Shown here in pieces: positions 30,101 through 42,100 of a stretch of 64,000 bases of DNA; within the stretch, counting starts at the first letter, position 1; every line of letters starts with the position of its first letter. The stretch is from contig OZ022258.1 in the NCBI GenBank assembly GCA_963978905.1, positions 59,569,638-59,633,637 of the forward strand, in the 5' to 3' direction. The position numbers and the translations under genes were made by a program. The DNA comes from Trichostrongylus colubriformis (Eukaryota; Nematoda; Chromadorea; Rhabditida; Trichostrongylidae). The notes under the pieces are model-generated. The model was not told where the DNA came from. It ran no database searches and saw nothing but the letters and a program-made list of their open reading frames with translations.

Positions 30101-33100
30101 AACGCACCGCAGCGCAAACACTAGGAAAGATTGTGGATGTGAGGGCGGTCTCTCTTTCTGACGGGAACACGTACGAAGTGTCATCGTATGGAGAATTCGA
30201 AGAGATGTCAAATGAACTTCGACGCACCGCAGCGCAAACACTAGGAAAGATTATGGATGTGAGGACGGACAAGCGCTTTCTGTTGACATATCCGTTCGTG
30301 CCTACTTATTATGCATTGGTCAAAACGCACAAGTTCTCTGAAGACGAGGATCTACGCCACATTGATGAGAACTTGATCAAGACCAGACCAATAATCTCTT
30401 CATGCGGTGGGCCATCGGATAAAGTCAGCTGGTTCCTCACAAAGCTCCTGTCACCGTTACTGCGTTATGTAGCGGCGCATTTGGTCGACGCAGGGGAATT
30501 TATATCAGCCCTGGAGCGCTGTGAAATACCTGATGATGCATTCTACGCAAGGACGCGGTTTCTCCGTACACGAACGTGGACAACGACGAGGCCGTACACT
30601 CTGTGATACAGCCTCTACGACGATACAGACAATAAGTGCATTCGTTCAGACTGATGGAGGAAGATATACGACAGCTCTTGTCAGCTACTTTGAAATGTAT
30701 TGGGTTGGGGAATAAGTCCCCGCCGTTTTTTTCAACCCCGTTTTTCACGTTGCTCTCTTCATTTTTCGAGGAAGCTTACACATGTTTTCGATAGAGCTTT
30801 TCTTGCTCTACAGAATGCTACTATCTGTTTTTTGATTTCTTCGACTACCTAATATTTATGAGGTTTGGAAATGAAGTGAGCTGAAGGCAAAAAAGTGGCA
30901 CTTGCGCACCTCATCTTTCTCGTCTGCCGTCGAAATCAAAAAATGTGTGTGCATATGTTTTCGATAGAGCTTTTTCACCTCTACAAAGTGGTACCACTCT
31001 TTATTCAAACCGCTCAAGTTTTTGCTGTTCTTAAGACCTACAAATGCAGTACTCGCAAAAGGGTGCTTTTTCGTTATCTCCTTTTCCTCGCCTACCATCG
31101 AGATTGGAGAGGGTGTGCATATATGCATTCGATAGAGCTCTCTTTGCTCTACAAGATGATACCTTTCTTCTTTTGTATCCTCTCATATTTTAGCATGTGG
31201 GCGTAAGTCTCCACGTGTTTTTCAATTCCAAATTGTGTAATTAGAATAAATTTTTTTGGCAGATTATTTTGTATCGTTCGATAGAGCTCTTTTCACTCTA
31301 CAAGATAGTAATTACGGTTTTTGTTCATACTGTTTTTGACATTTTTTAGATCATTTAAAAGTCGACGAAATCAAGCATTTTCACACAATGTGACAAAATC
31401 CTAATCAAATCAAAATCCAAATCAATTAGATCACTTCCTTACAACCTAATATATGCACATGGGAAAACTAATTCCAATACTTGCATATTGTTACATCTCA
31501 GCTCAGTCACGGTCAACATATCTCAGCTGTGAATCATTACACGATTTGAACATGAAAAAATGGCAAAAGAAAAGAATTCTGAGAAGGGGTGTATTTTTGA
31601 AGCCGCATCGCGCCTTGTTGTGAGCTTAAAAAGGCCCGCGGTCCCACGCGTCAAACAAGTATAAATGGTGCGGTCGTCAACGTGTTAGTTCTTATTCGAG
31701 TGGACCCTCCGTAGGTGCGACCTATCAGTTATGGGCATTAAGGTTATGCGGCACTGATGGTCCCTTGATAGGTAGTACATTATCCGTTTCTGGTCCTCTG
31801 CGTGCAGTCTGTTATCGAATGAGCTATGGCTTAGTGGAGGACTTGCAATCGCTTTCATTCGTCATTTTCCTTCGACTTACCTAGTCTACACCATTTTTTT
31901 CTTCTTGCATCCATCACATTTGCACGGTTTCTTCTGTGCTGACACATAAGACAGCGTCAGCACACAACATGACTGTGAATAGTATACTAAGGAGACAAGT
32001 AAATAAGTGTTGGTACTACCACATTAGATCGATGCTGCTAACCATTTAGTTGCTCACCAGCGTGAATGGTTGTTTTTATCGGTTTCCTCAACATAAACAT
32101 TCATTTGGAGACGGGCAGGCAGAATTACATACCGACATACCGATAGATAGTCACGCAAAGTTACCAATTTGTGTAATAGAAGGATGAGGGGCTTCTGGAA
32201 TTGTGATTATTATGGATGGAACTCAGACAGCCTTCAACCTATTCATCCCACCCCATACAGTTTATCTGTTCTTCTTTTCATTCTTCTGGACCCGATCTCA
32301 GACTTGAAGTTGTTCGATAAGGTTTTCTGGGAAATATAATATCTCTAATCCCATGTAAATAGAACCCTTCGAGCCAGGGTCAAGCCTCCGTCGAGAGATC
32401 CTTGGAAGGGAGGGATCCTTGACAGGGAGGGTCGTATGTGGTCTATTGGGAGGGGAGATCGTACTCGTTGAGGTATGTAGGGAGTGATCAATGGAATATC
32501 TCATGCTGATGGTCCAAAGTGTAAAGGGGAGATGTGATGGAACTGGCTGAGTTCGAATCCAAAACTGATAATCAATTTAATCTTCCCCTAAAAATCTCGG
32601 AAGACATAAAGGCAGGATCAGGCCTCCGTCGAAGGATCCTCGACGGGGAGGAGGGGGGGGGGTCGTATTTGGTCCTCTCGGAGGGGAGGAGGTCGTAATC
32701 GTAGAAATAGGCAGTGATCAACGGAATTTCTCAGGCTGAGGGTTCAAAGTGTAAAGGGGGGAGATGTGATAAAACTGACTCACTGGGTTTTAACCCGAAC
32801 CTAATTTAGTTTAGTCATCATAGAAACCTCATGCATGGCGCGATCCGCAACGAAGCCGGCCAATGTCAATAACCCTGCGTTTTTCCACTGTCACCGAAAC
32901 CACGTGCATAAACATTACCAAATGCACCGATTGACCGTGGGAAGCGCCATCCTTTTACGGGTATCACCGTGGATGAATACTACAAAAAACTATGAAATGA
33001 AAACGAAATAAGCTGATATGGGCCTCTTTCATATCCTACCACGATTGTAAGCACGTAAACTAGTGCTAAGCCACTATTCGGACCGGAAAAATATTTGTAT

Positions 33101-36100
33101 TCACTGAGAATATGGAGGAGATCCCCATGCATTGCGCATCCCGCAACGAGGCCAGCCGAAACCAACCACCCTCTCGTTGATCTTCTGAGAGCAAAAAATG
33201 CGTACTGGAGGCGTGACAGACACAAGGATCATTTTCCCAATGATTCATGGAAAGATCTCGCAACTCCGACAGGAAAAATGTTCCTCGTCTGGCTCCATCG
33301 GAATAACTTCTTACATTTTGTAAATATGATGTTGCTCAGGTAGTCATTTGAAAGCGGCAACCTCACCTCGGACAACAAGAGTGCACTGATATGGTTGCTA
33401 TGAAGGTATGATCAATTGAAGTGGAGCACTTCGATTTCCCTCGACTGGATACCCATAACGAGAACTACGCAATCATTAGGGAAACCAAGCTGCGGATAGA
33501 TTGGCCCAGGAAGTTGTCAGCAAAACGCAGTGGAGCTCTTCACATGGCTCCTAGTTAGTTTCTAACTTCTCTATTCTTGTTTGTTATCCTTTCTCACTGC
33601 CGCCTAGCTTGCATGACTTTTAAGCCTTCTCCTTTGTCATCAGAGGACGAGCACATTACCAATGGTTGGCGACGCTTTTGTTCCGGAATATAAGTATTGA
33701 AGTTGTTAGTTCTTATCTTCAACGCTTTTGTTTTGGAATATGAGTGCTGAGTTTTGTCAGATTCTCCTTTCTCTCATTTTGTCAGAAGTTTGGCCTCACG
33801 GTTTTTTTGACTAGAGGCTTCTAATTTCCTTGATGAATCGCCCTGGCTGGGTAAAAACCACAGAAGTAGCGGAACTTGAAAAAGGGAGGGAGGGGGCGTA
33901 TGGAGCCCCTTTCTGGAGGGAGGGGATCGTATTTTTTAACAATTTCCTCGACGCCACGCTTGATTCTGCTTCGAGCTCGTCTTTGCGTAGCGTTATGTTC
34001 TTTTTAATCGCAATTTTCCGAGCGAGGGCACCCACTCGCGTGCGCCTTTTATATCCATGTACCGAGGAATAGATGTCGGAATGCAGATTAGTGGCTGAGT
34101 CGAATACAAGATACCAACATTTCGTACGAACGCACCCCGCTCATATACACGGTTGCTTCAGCATGCACACACATGTTATGGGTTATCTAGCACAGCAAGA
34201 GCTGGAGTCAATCTCCTGAGTATACTAGCGTTTCAAGGCAAGCACATGGCAGCGGCTGGTCTTACAAGGGAAGGACCACAGGTCGAAGTGGCCATTCGGA
34301 ATGGGATACATATGATCCGACGTATTTTCGGACGCTGATCTCGAATCTGTCTTCAAAATTTGCAAAACGACTCTCTGAGCGGAGTTATGGAGGTTTTTTT
34401 GAAAAAAATACTATTATGGTTGGTTTGGAAGCCCATAGCACGCGAGCCAGACCTTCTTGCGCAAAACCAGGGAGATTTCCGTGTTCAGGGAGTCAAATTA
34501 CCCCAGAAGACAAGTTTTTAGCCAATTCGAGAATTTAACCAAATTTCGGAAAAATTCACGGGCTATAGGGTGGCAGCCCATTGAACAAAGGAGAAGTCGT
34601 TGACCCTTGCCTAGGAAATGCTCCTAATTGACGCTTGTTTCGTACATTTAGTGCGATGGGCAAGTGTAAAAGGTATGTGTAGGCTATCTTGTTCAGGTTG
34701 CAGGGTTTTCTGTAGATAATTCAAAATCTACCACTTTTTAACCTGGCCACCCCCAATTTTCCGAAGTTGGACCAAAAACTGGATTTGGCTGAAAATTTGC
34801 ACAGGGGGGTAATTCGAACCCCCTGTGCACGAATATATTAATCTTTTCACGCAAAAACGCCTAATTCGTGTGGTAAGGGATTCTCTTCGACTTGGTATCC
34901 TCGCACTCGCACTGGCGGGGAGCAAACCCTCGACCCCTCTCCTGCAGATCCGGAGCACTACCAATGAGCCGCTGAGGCCGTTGACTGCTCAGGAACTGCC
35001 ATGCTGATGGACCGTTCATTCAAAGAAAAAAAACCCTCCATAACTCCGCTCAAAGAATCGTTTTGCAAATTTCGGATACAGATTCGAGATCAGCGTACGA
35101 AAATACGTCGGACCATATGTATCCCTTCCGAATGGCCACGTCGACCTGGGGTCCTTCCCTTGTTAGACTGATCCGTTTCCGCCCCCTGTGATTTCGCCAC
35201 GTATTCTCGCCGCAAACATTTTAAAAATCCTTCCGCGAGACTGATGTCCGTACTTAAAAGTAGAACATTGCAATACGCGTCCATTCATTCGTCTGAGCTC
35301 GACTTTCATTAATGTTAGATGCTGAATCACACCAGCCATGAGTCCGGATTTTTTCGCCTTCTTATTCGCGAAGTCGAACGCCATATCAGTCACCAACACT
35401 ACTACACCGCTGTTGCTCTTCTGGAGGACACAAATAGAATAGGAGACTGTTTGAAAAACCAGCAAAAATCTTGTGAGTTCGTCTTTTTTTCATATGTGTT
35501 TGACGGCACATCGCCACTTGCACTTACTAATGTTTATTTCAGTGTTTTTAAACCAAATGATTGGTCAACTCAGTAGACAAGTGGTTCGTAATGAAGTGAA
35601 CGTCACGAAAATTAATGATATTGCCAATCGTGTGGTCGCAGTTTTTCAGAACCACCCTAATGCGTTAGTCTATGAATGTTCATTTAAATGTTCATTCTAT
35701 CGCTTTTCATCCTTCAATTTTCACGTTTTAATCACAGATTCTCATTTTTCTATTCAAATTTTTTGATAATGTTGGTATTTTTCTGTCTTACATCGTATCA
35801 GATGTGTCTTCACCTTCCAAGCTTGGCGATACATAGGCTAGCAATGGTGTCTATTGGGTTGCCTATGTTCGTTACACCCGCTTAGGAATCGCCTTAATTG
35901 AACGGTCAGTAACTGCAAGTGTGGACCGCGTTGAAGTCCCCCATGAACCATTACACGAGCGCAGTATGGTCATGTGCTGATTTTTGTAGGGCTTTTTTTT
36001 TTGTTATAGCGGAAGACTTTCAGGCAGGGATGGCCGAGTGGTTAAGAGAGTAGGCACGCGTCTGCACATTCAAGACCACTGGGTTCGATCCCCGCCGAGG

Positions 36101-39100
36101 CACTAAACCATGCCTTGCAAAAATTGCAAAAATGGTGACGTTACCAGCGTCAGGCCCAGGTTGACAGGCCGGCTGATGGAGAAACCCAGTCACAACAAAA
36201 CATGTCTAAAGTCGCAAAAGGAATCAGTCATAATTCTAGGACGTCACCCGGAAGTGGCGCGCAGAACCCTCGCCCGAGTTCTGTGGTCAGTATGCGAGGG
36301 CTACCGAGGGGTGAACGACCTCGGCCATAGAAGTTAGTTCGAATCGGGACTCTTAATGTGGGGTCGCTGACCGGTGATCTCGGGAAATGGCTGACCTGAT
36401 GAAACGCAGGAACATCCAAGTCCTATGCCTCCAGGAAACTCGCTGGAAAGGGGCTAAGGCAAGGGAGATCGGTGACGGTGTCAAACTCTTCTACAATGGA
36501 GGGGACACCAAACGAAACGGCGTAGTCATAGCCGTAGCGGAGTCCCTCAAGGACTGTGTCTCTGCAGTGGACAGGATAAGTGACCGAATCATGGCGGTAA
36601 GGATAGACACAAGTGAGGGGTACTGGACCATAATGACAGTGTACGCACCTCAAGCTGGCTGCCCCGAAGCTGATAAAGACCAGTTCTATCTGAACCTTGA
36701 CCCTGAAACCCTGAAGCCATCAAGGCAGTTCCGGAACATGACTATCTCACCATAGCGAGCGACCTGAACGGCCACGTCGGCAGCGACCGGAAAGGCTAGA
36801 GAGAGTGCACGGGAGCAGAGGCATCGGGACAAGGAATGCTGAGGGAGAGAGGATTCTTGACCTGGCTATAGCCCACGGGGTGGGGGGAAATCCGCCAAAA
36901 AGTCGCGTGGCCGCCCGCGGCGAGCGGCGAGGCGGGTGCGAGTGTCAATGGCAGGGCATGGCAGCCTTCTAGTGAGAGAGTGTGGCAAAGATGGAGGAGG
37001 CACGGTGGCGTGGTTGGAGGAGGCAATGTAGCATGGGTGGAGTGCAGCCACGTTCTGCCGGGCTCCCAACAGCAAAATCGATTCGCAAGTCGTACTGGTG
37101 GCGCCGCGAGTGCGACGCCGCTGACGCGACTTTTTGGCGGATTTCCCCCCACCCCAGCCCACGACCTGGCTGTCTGTAGTACGTTCTTCGCAAAAAGGGA
37201 GACTCAAAAGGTAACCTGCAGTAGCGGAGGAAGGCAAACGGAACTAGATCATGTGCTCGTAAGAAGACCGTCCCTCAAAAGTGTAAAGGACATCAAGGTG
37301 CTGCCTGGTGAGGCACTGGTCACCCAGCGCAGACCTCTGCTAGCGGACATTGCCATAGAGCTTCCAAAGAAAACGAAGGTAAGGACTGAGCGTAGAATAC
37401 GATGGTGGAAGCTACACAGAGTAGAGAAGAATGATCTTAAAAGGAGGGTGATGGAGGTTAGTCTTCCAGACCCCAGTGGTGCGGTTCAGGAAACCTGGGA
37501 TAGGGCCGCCAAGGTCATCCTACGGTGCGCGAAGGAAACACTGGGCGAAAGTCGAGGGGGCTTTCGAGAAGACAAAGCGGCTTGGCTCTGGAACGAGGAG
37601 GTTCAGCAAGTGGTGAAGCGGAAGAAGGAAGTGTACAAACGCTGGCAGAAAACGGGAGCCAAGAAGATCTCGCCGCCTATAAAAGTTGCAAGAGGATTGC
37701 CAAAGCAACCGTAGCTAAAGCCAAGAACAGGGAAATGGACGCCCTATAGGAGAAGTTGGAGGGCAGAAATGCGGAGAAGTTCGTCTTCAGGCTGGCCAAA
37801 GCTCGACATCGGGCCACCCAGGACATCAGGGAGGTGAAGTCCGTAAAGAGCAGTGACGGTGTCATTCTCAGGAAGCCAGCCGAGGTGAAAAGGAGGTGGC
37901 AGGAGTACTTCGATAGGCTTCTGAACGAGGAATTTCCCCGTAACGAAAGCCCAAAGAGGGAGGTTACGGCTGGTCCAATCTTACCCTGGACCAATGGAGA
38001 GGTCCGTCGCATGCTAGGAAAGATGAAGACTGGGAAGGCGGTTGGTCCAGATGGGGTGCCTATAGATGCATGGAAGGCATTGGGTGAGTACGGTATAGAG
38101 TGGCTCACTCGATTCGTCAACACCGTAGCCGCTAAAGGAAGGATCCCAGATGGGTGGAGGACTAGTACGATCGTCCTCATCTTCAAACAGAAGGGTGATG
38201 CAATGGACTGCTCCAACTACCGCGGGATCAAGTTGACAGCGCATACCATGAAGCTGTACGAGAGGCTGATCGATTCGAGGCTGAGAGAACTCATCCCTAT
38301 CTCCCAGGAACAGTTCGGGTTCATGCCTGAGAAATCCACATCTGACGCCATCTTCGTCGCCAGGCAGGTGATGGAGAAATATCGAGAGAAGCGGCGACCA
38401 TGCTACTTAGCATTCCTCGATCTCGAGAAGGCTTTCGACCGTCTACCCAGGCCAGTGCTCTGGAATGCCTTGCGCAAACTCCAGGTACCGGAACGGCTGA
38501 TCGCTCTCATAAGGGATATGTACGATGGAGCTAAGGCGGCTGTACGTACTCCACACGGGCTGTCGAACGAAGTGAACATTACGGTAGGGGTGCATCAAGG
38601 ATCGGCCCTGAGCCCGTTCCTCTTCCTCCTCACTCTGGATGACATGGTGAAAGATCTCATGGAAGGACCACTGAAGACCATCCTGTACGCGGATGACATA
38701 GCCCTGGTAGCGGAAAGCAGGGAAGAACTGCAAGCGAAAGTACAGCAGTGGCAGGACAGGTTGGCAAAGAATGGGCTCCGATCAAACGTCAAGAAGACTA
38801 AGTTCATAAGCTCCGAAGAATGCCCAGAACCAATAACGGACTGCCATGGAGAGACCATCGAAAAGGTAGAAGATTTCCGATATCTCGGCAGCGATCTGGC
38901 GGCTGATGGTACAGTAGACCAGGCAGTGAAGGCCCGGATTAACGCGGCATGGATAAAGTGGAGGGAGTCTACTGGAATACTGTGCGATCGGCGATGCTCC
39001 AAGACGCTTAAAGGCAAGGTGTATCGATCGGTGGTAAGGCCCGCAATGCTGTACGGAAGCGAGTGCTGGCCCATAACTAAGATACATGAAAGGCAGCTGC

Positions 39101-42100
39101 ATGCAGCTGAAATGAGGATGTTGAGATGGGCATGCGGCTGGACGCGACTGGACAAGGTTGGGAACGAGGACGTGAGAGCGCTCATGCAGACAGCTCCTGT
39201 CCAGCTAAAGCTGAGAGAGCAACGGCTGCGATGGTATGGACACGTGCTGAGGAGATCTGAGGACCACCCCATAAGGAAAGCAATGGCGTTCGAAGCGCAA
39301 GGGAAGCGCCCACGTGGAGCCCCAAAGAAGAGGTGGAGAGACGTCATCAAGGGCAACCTCACGGAAGTGAAGGCTACGGCGAAGGATGCCTTGGAGAGGA
39401 GGAAGTGGCGACATCTGACAAAAACAGCGGACCCTGCGACGGCGCGGGACTAACGCTAGGAAGAAGAAGAAGAAGATAGCGGGAGACCCTCTCGACCCCG
39501 GTACGGCGCAGGTTACGGAATCTTTCCAAGCTGATTGAGGGTTAGATTGTTTGGTGCACAGAAATTGCATGATTGAGGTCTGCCGGGCATGTTGTCAGAA
39601 GCACCATTAGGCGTACTGAAGGAAATGATAACTGGAAGAGTCTCCTCACTAAGTGGAATCACGAATTCAAAATACATGGTCGGTAGTGAAACTCCCATTG
39701 AAATCGCGCATCTTGGAGCTTTATCATGGCCACGTTTGACACGTGTCGAGTTTTAGGATGAAGGTTTCCCGGAACATGGCGTGTTTTAGAAAATGGTTGC
39801 GGGGTACGTGCATGGAACTTATAACCGACTTTCATCTTTCCTGAGTGCCCCACAATTGCCAGAGAAGAGGTTGTGGTTTGATCCTTACTGATGACAAATG
39901 ATTGCAAAATTCAAATTTTCAGTTTTTGAAAACGTAATATGAGAATCAAGTGCAATAATCACTTTTGGTTTGCCTAGTTAGCCCCCTTCCCATCCTTTTC
40001 AGCGAATTAGACTATACAGTTTTTTGGGCCTGCGAGCTCTTACAGCGCGCGAGTTAAACATTTTTTTCGCGAGACTCGTGTTGGGGATAGGTCTGCTCCG
40101 GGGCACTTCAGTCGAGAATTTTGACTCAAATTTAAAAATTTGATCTGAACATTGATATACCTACGAATGCACTTTCGACAAATGTGACGATGGTATCACT
40201 TGTGTAAAATACTGACAATATCTCTCATTTGATGCTTGTATGTGAAGTTTCAAGGATAGGCACCCAGGCACTACCCAACAATCACAACCACGGACACCAC
40301 GAATTGGTCAAAAAAATAATTTTTGCAGAAACCCCTATAGGGGTTATTTGGGCTGATGATCATGAATATGACATAAGTTTTTGACGTTGATACCAATTTA
40401 GTACAACGGCTTCAGGAACGATTTTGGGTGCAGCACTATATGTTGCACGCGGTACGTTGTGAGTTAACGGTGGGGGCCTCATCGATCGATGACTAGGAGC
40501 AGTTTTTATATGCAGAACCGCTTGTATCAAACATCCTAACACTAATCGATTCTTTACTCCTCTACCCACTTGACCATTCAAGGAGTTGACAGAGTGGAAT
40601 TGAGCGAAGAGTCGTGTAGATTTTAAGGATTCCTTCGGCTCTATCATTTTCCTGCTATCAGCACGGGTGGATTGGTGCATACAGTGCTGTTTGATCGGAC
40701 CGCTTTTCAAGTGGTAGAGCATTTTTCGTGTCTGTGAAGGGCCTTACAAGGAAGGCCCATCAGGTCATGTTGAGCTTTTTCAAAACAGTTTTTGCATTTT
40801 ATAGGGTCACATACATGAAGCAAAAATCCGTTCTCAAATTGGGCTAAATAGCCCCGGAGGGGTCAGAAAATGGGTGACAAAAATTGTTTAGAGGGAAGCA
40901 ATTTTAACCAGTTTGTTGCAATGCTTTCCAACTGCGGCGCTTAGTATATGAATATCAAAAGACTGTGATTTTCTTTGTCCAGCGCTAAACTATTTGCGCA
41001 CATGCAGAATGACTGCAATTTTCGTTGCTGGTGCACCTAAGCGACCTCCTTTTCAGGCTTCCAGTGGTTAGCCTGTTTGGACCCTTTGGAGCCCCTAGCA
41101 CGCGTGCCACGCGTTTCCGTGCGAAACTAGTGTGATATTCGTGCTCAGAGACCCATTTACCCGCTAGATACAGAATACTATCCAAATTGAGATTTTGACC
41201 CAAATTCGACACGGTGGAATGGGTCATAATCACTGCTCTACTTGTACAAACGAACAACTAGCAGCCTCGATTGATCAATGGAGCATGGGCAGAATCAACG
41301 CATTCCATGTGAATTGCACCTAGCAACACATGCCATGGCAAAAGATAGTAAATATTTCCCTATGTCGACTACGACCCTCCTTTCGTTGAGTGTTCTTTAC
41401 TACGGTAGTGGTAGTGCCAGTGGTCGCCCAGTTTTTCGAGCCTGGGTCAAAATCACCATTAGGCTGAAAACTTGTTGCTTAGGTTAGTTCGACCACCTGA
41501 GCATGAATATCACACGTGCTTTGCGGGAAAACGCCTAGTTTCCCTGTTGTGAGCGTTGGCAGGTCCAGACTAATCATTCGCTTAGTACGCAAAAGTAGTG
41601 AAGATAGCGGTTCCCTGGTAGAATAAAAATTGATTTTGCACACATTTTGCACGTGTGGTGATTCATGAACACAGATGGATGAAAACTAGAAAAATGCAAA
41701 AATTTGTCTCCTGTGGGGATCGAACCATCAACTATTTCCTGGGCCCCCCCAAAACCATTTAGCAGAATTTGAGACCGGTTTTTTGGTTCATGTATGTGAT
41801 CCTATAAAATGCAAAAAACCGTTCTGCTGAAGCTCACCATGACCTGATGGGCCTCACTTGTTAGAACCCCCAAAGCCAAGTTAGGCGTGAGTTTTGCACA
41901 TCTGAGGTTGGGTGTGTACGCGATCACTCAAGGTGATGGAGCTCATACCGGATTCAACTGCTTGTGCACAAAACAAGTATTACGTTCACTGTTAAGGGAG
42001 CGGTGTCGTTCACCTTGAGTTAATGTGTGCAAGAAAGGTACCTAGTTTGAAAGAAATTTTCGTTGAGCTTAGGGGGTAGGTGACGAAGAATACAGGGGGT

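Larger units (their letters stand above)
29757..31687. mobile_element. 1.9-kb TIR-bracketed region holding a Penelope-like RT fragment
   Basis: About 55 bases at each end are inverted copies (TTGACGACCGC, ACTTGT and GCGTGGGACCGCG blocks, roughly 80% identity). Inside are a 26-bp perfect palindrome (29828-29853), a duplicated segment, an RT-like frame and four ~170-bp tandem units. Whether this is one composite transposon or nested insertions cannot be decided here. Confidence 0.5.
36022..39480 (+). mobile_element. RTE-clade non-LTR retrotransposon, near full length but disabled
   Basis: Layout: tRNA-like head, ~240-base leader, APE endonuclease (VLCLQETRWKGAKAREIGDG; SDLNGHVGS region), MITE insertion at 36868-37162, connector, RT and C-terminal domain. 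The 3' end is a short (GAA)n tract at 39460-39476, as expected for RTE tails. Defects: the MITE, a frameshift near 37655 and an in-frame TAG at 37747-37749. It lies in sense orientation in the intron between exons 11 and 12. Confidence 0.86.

Noticed and set aside
38595..39362. 255-codon minus-strand frame
   Set aside because: It is the shadow of the RTE reverse transcriptase on the opposite strand.
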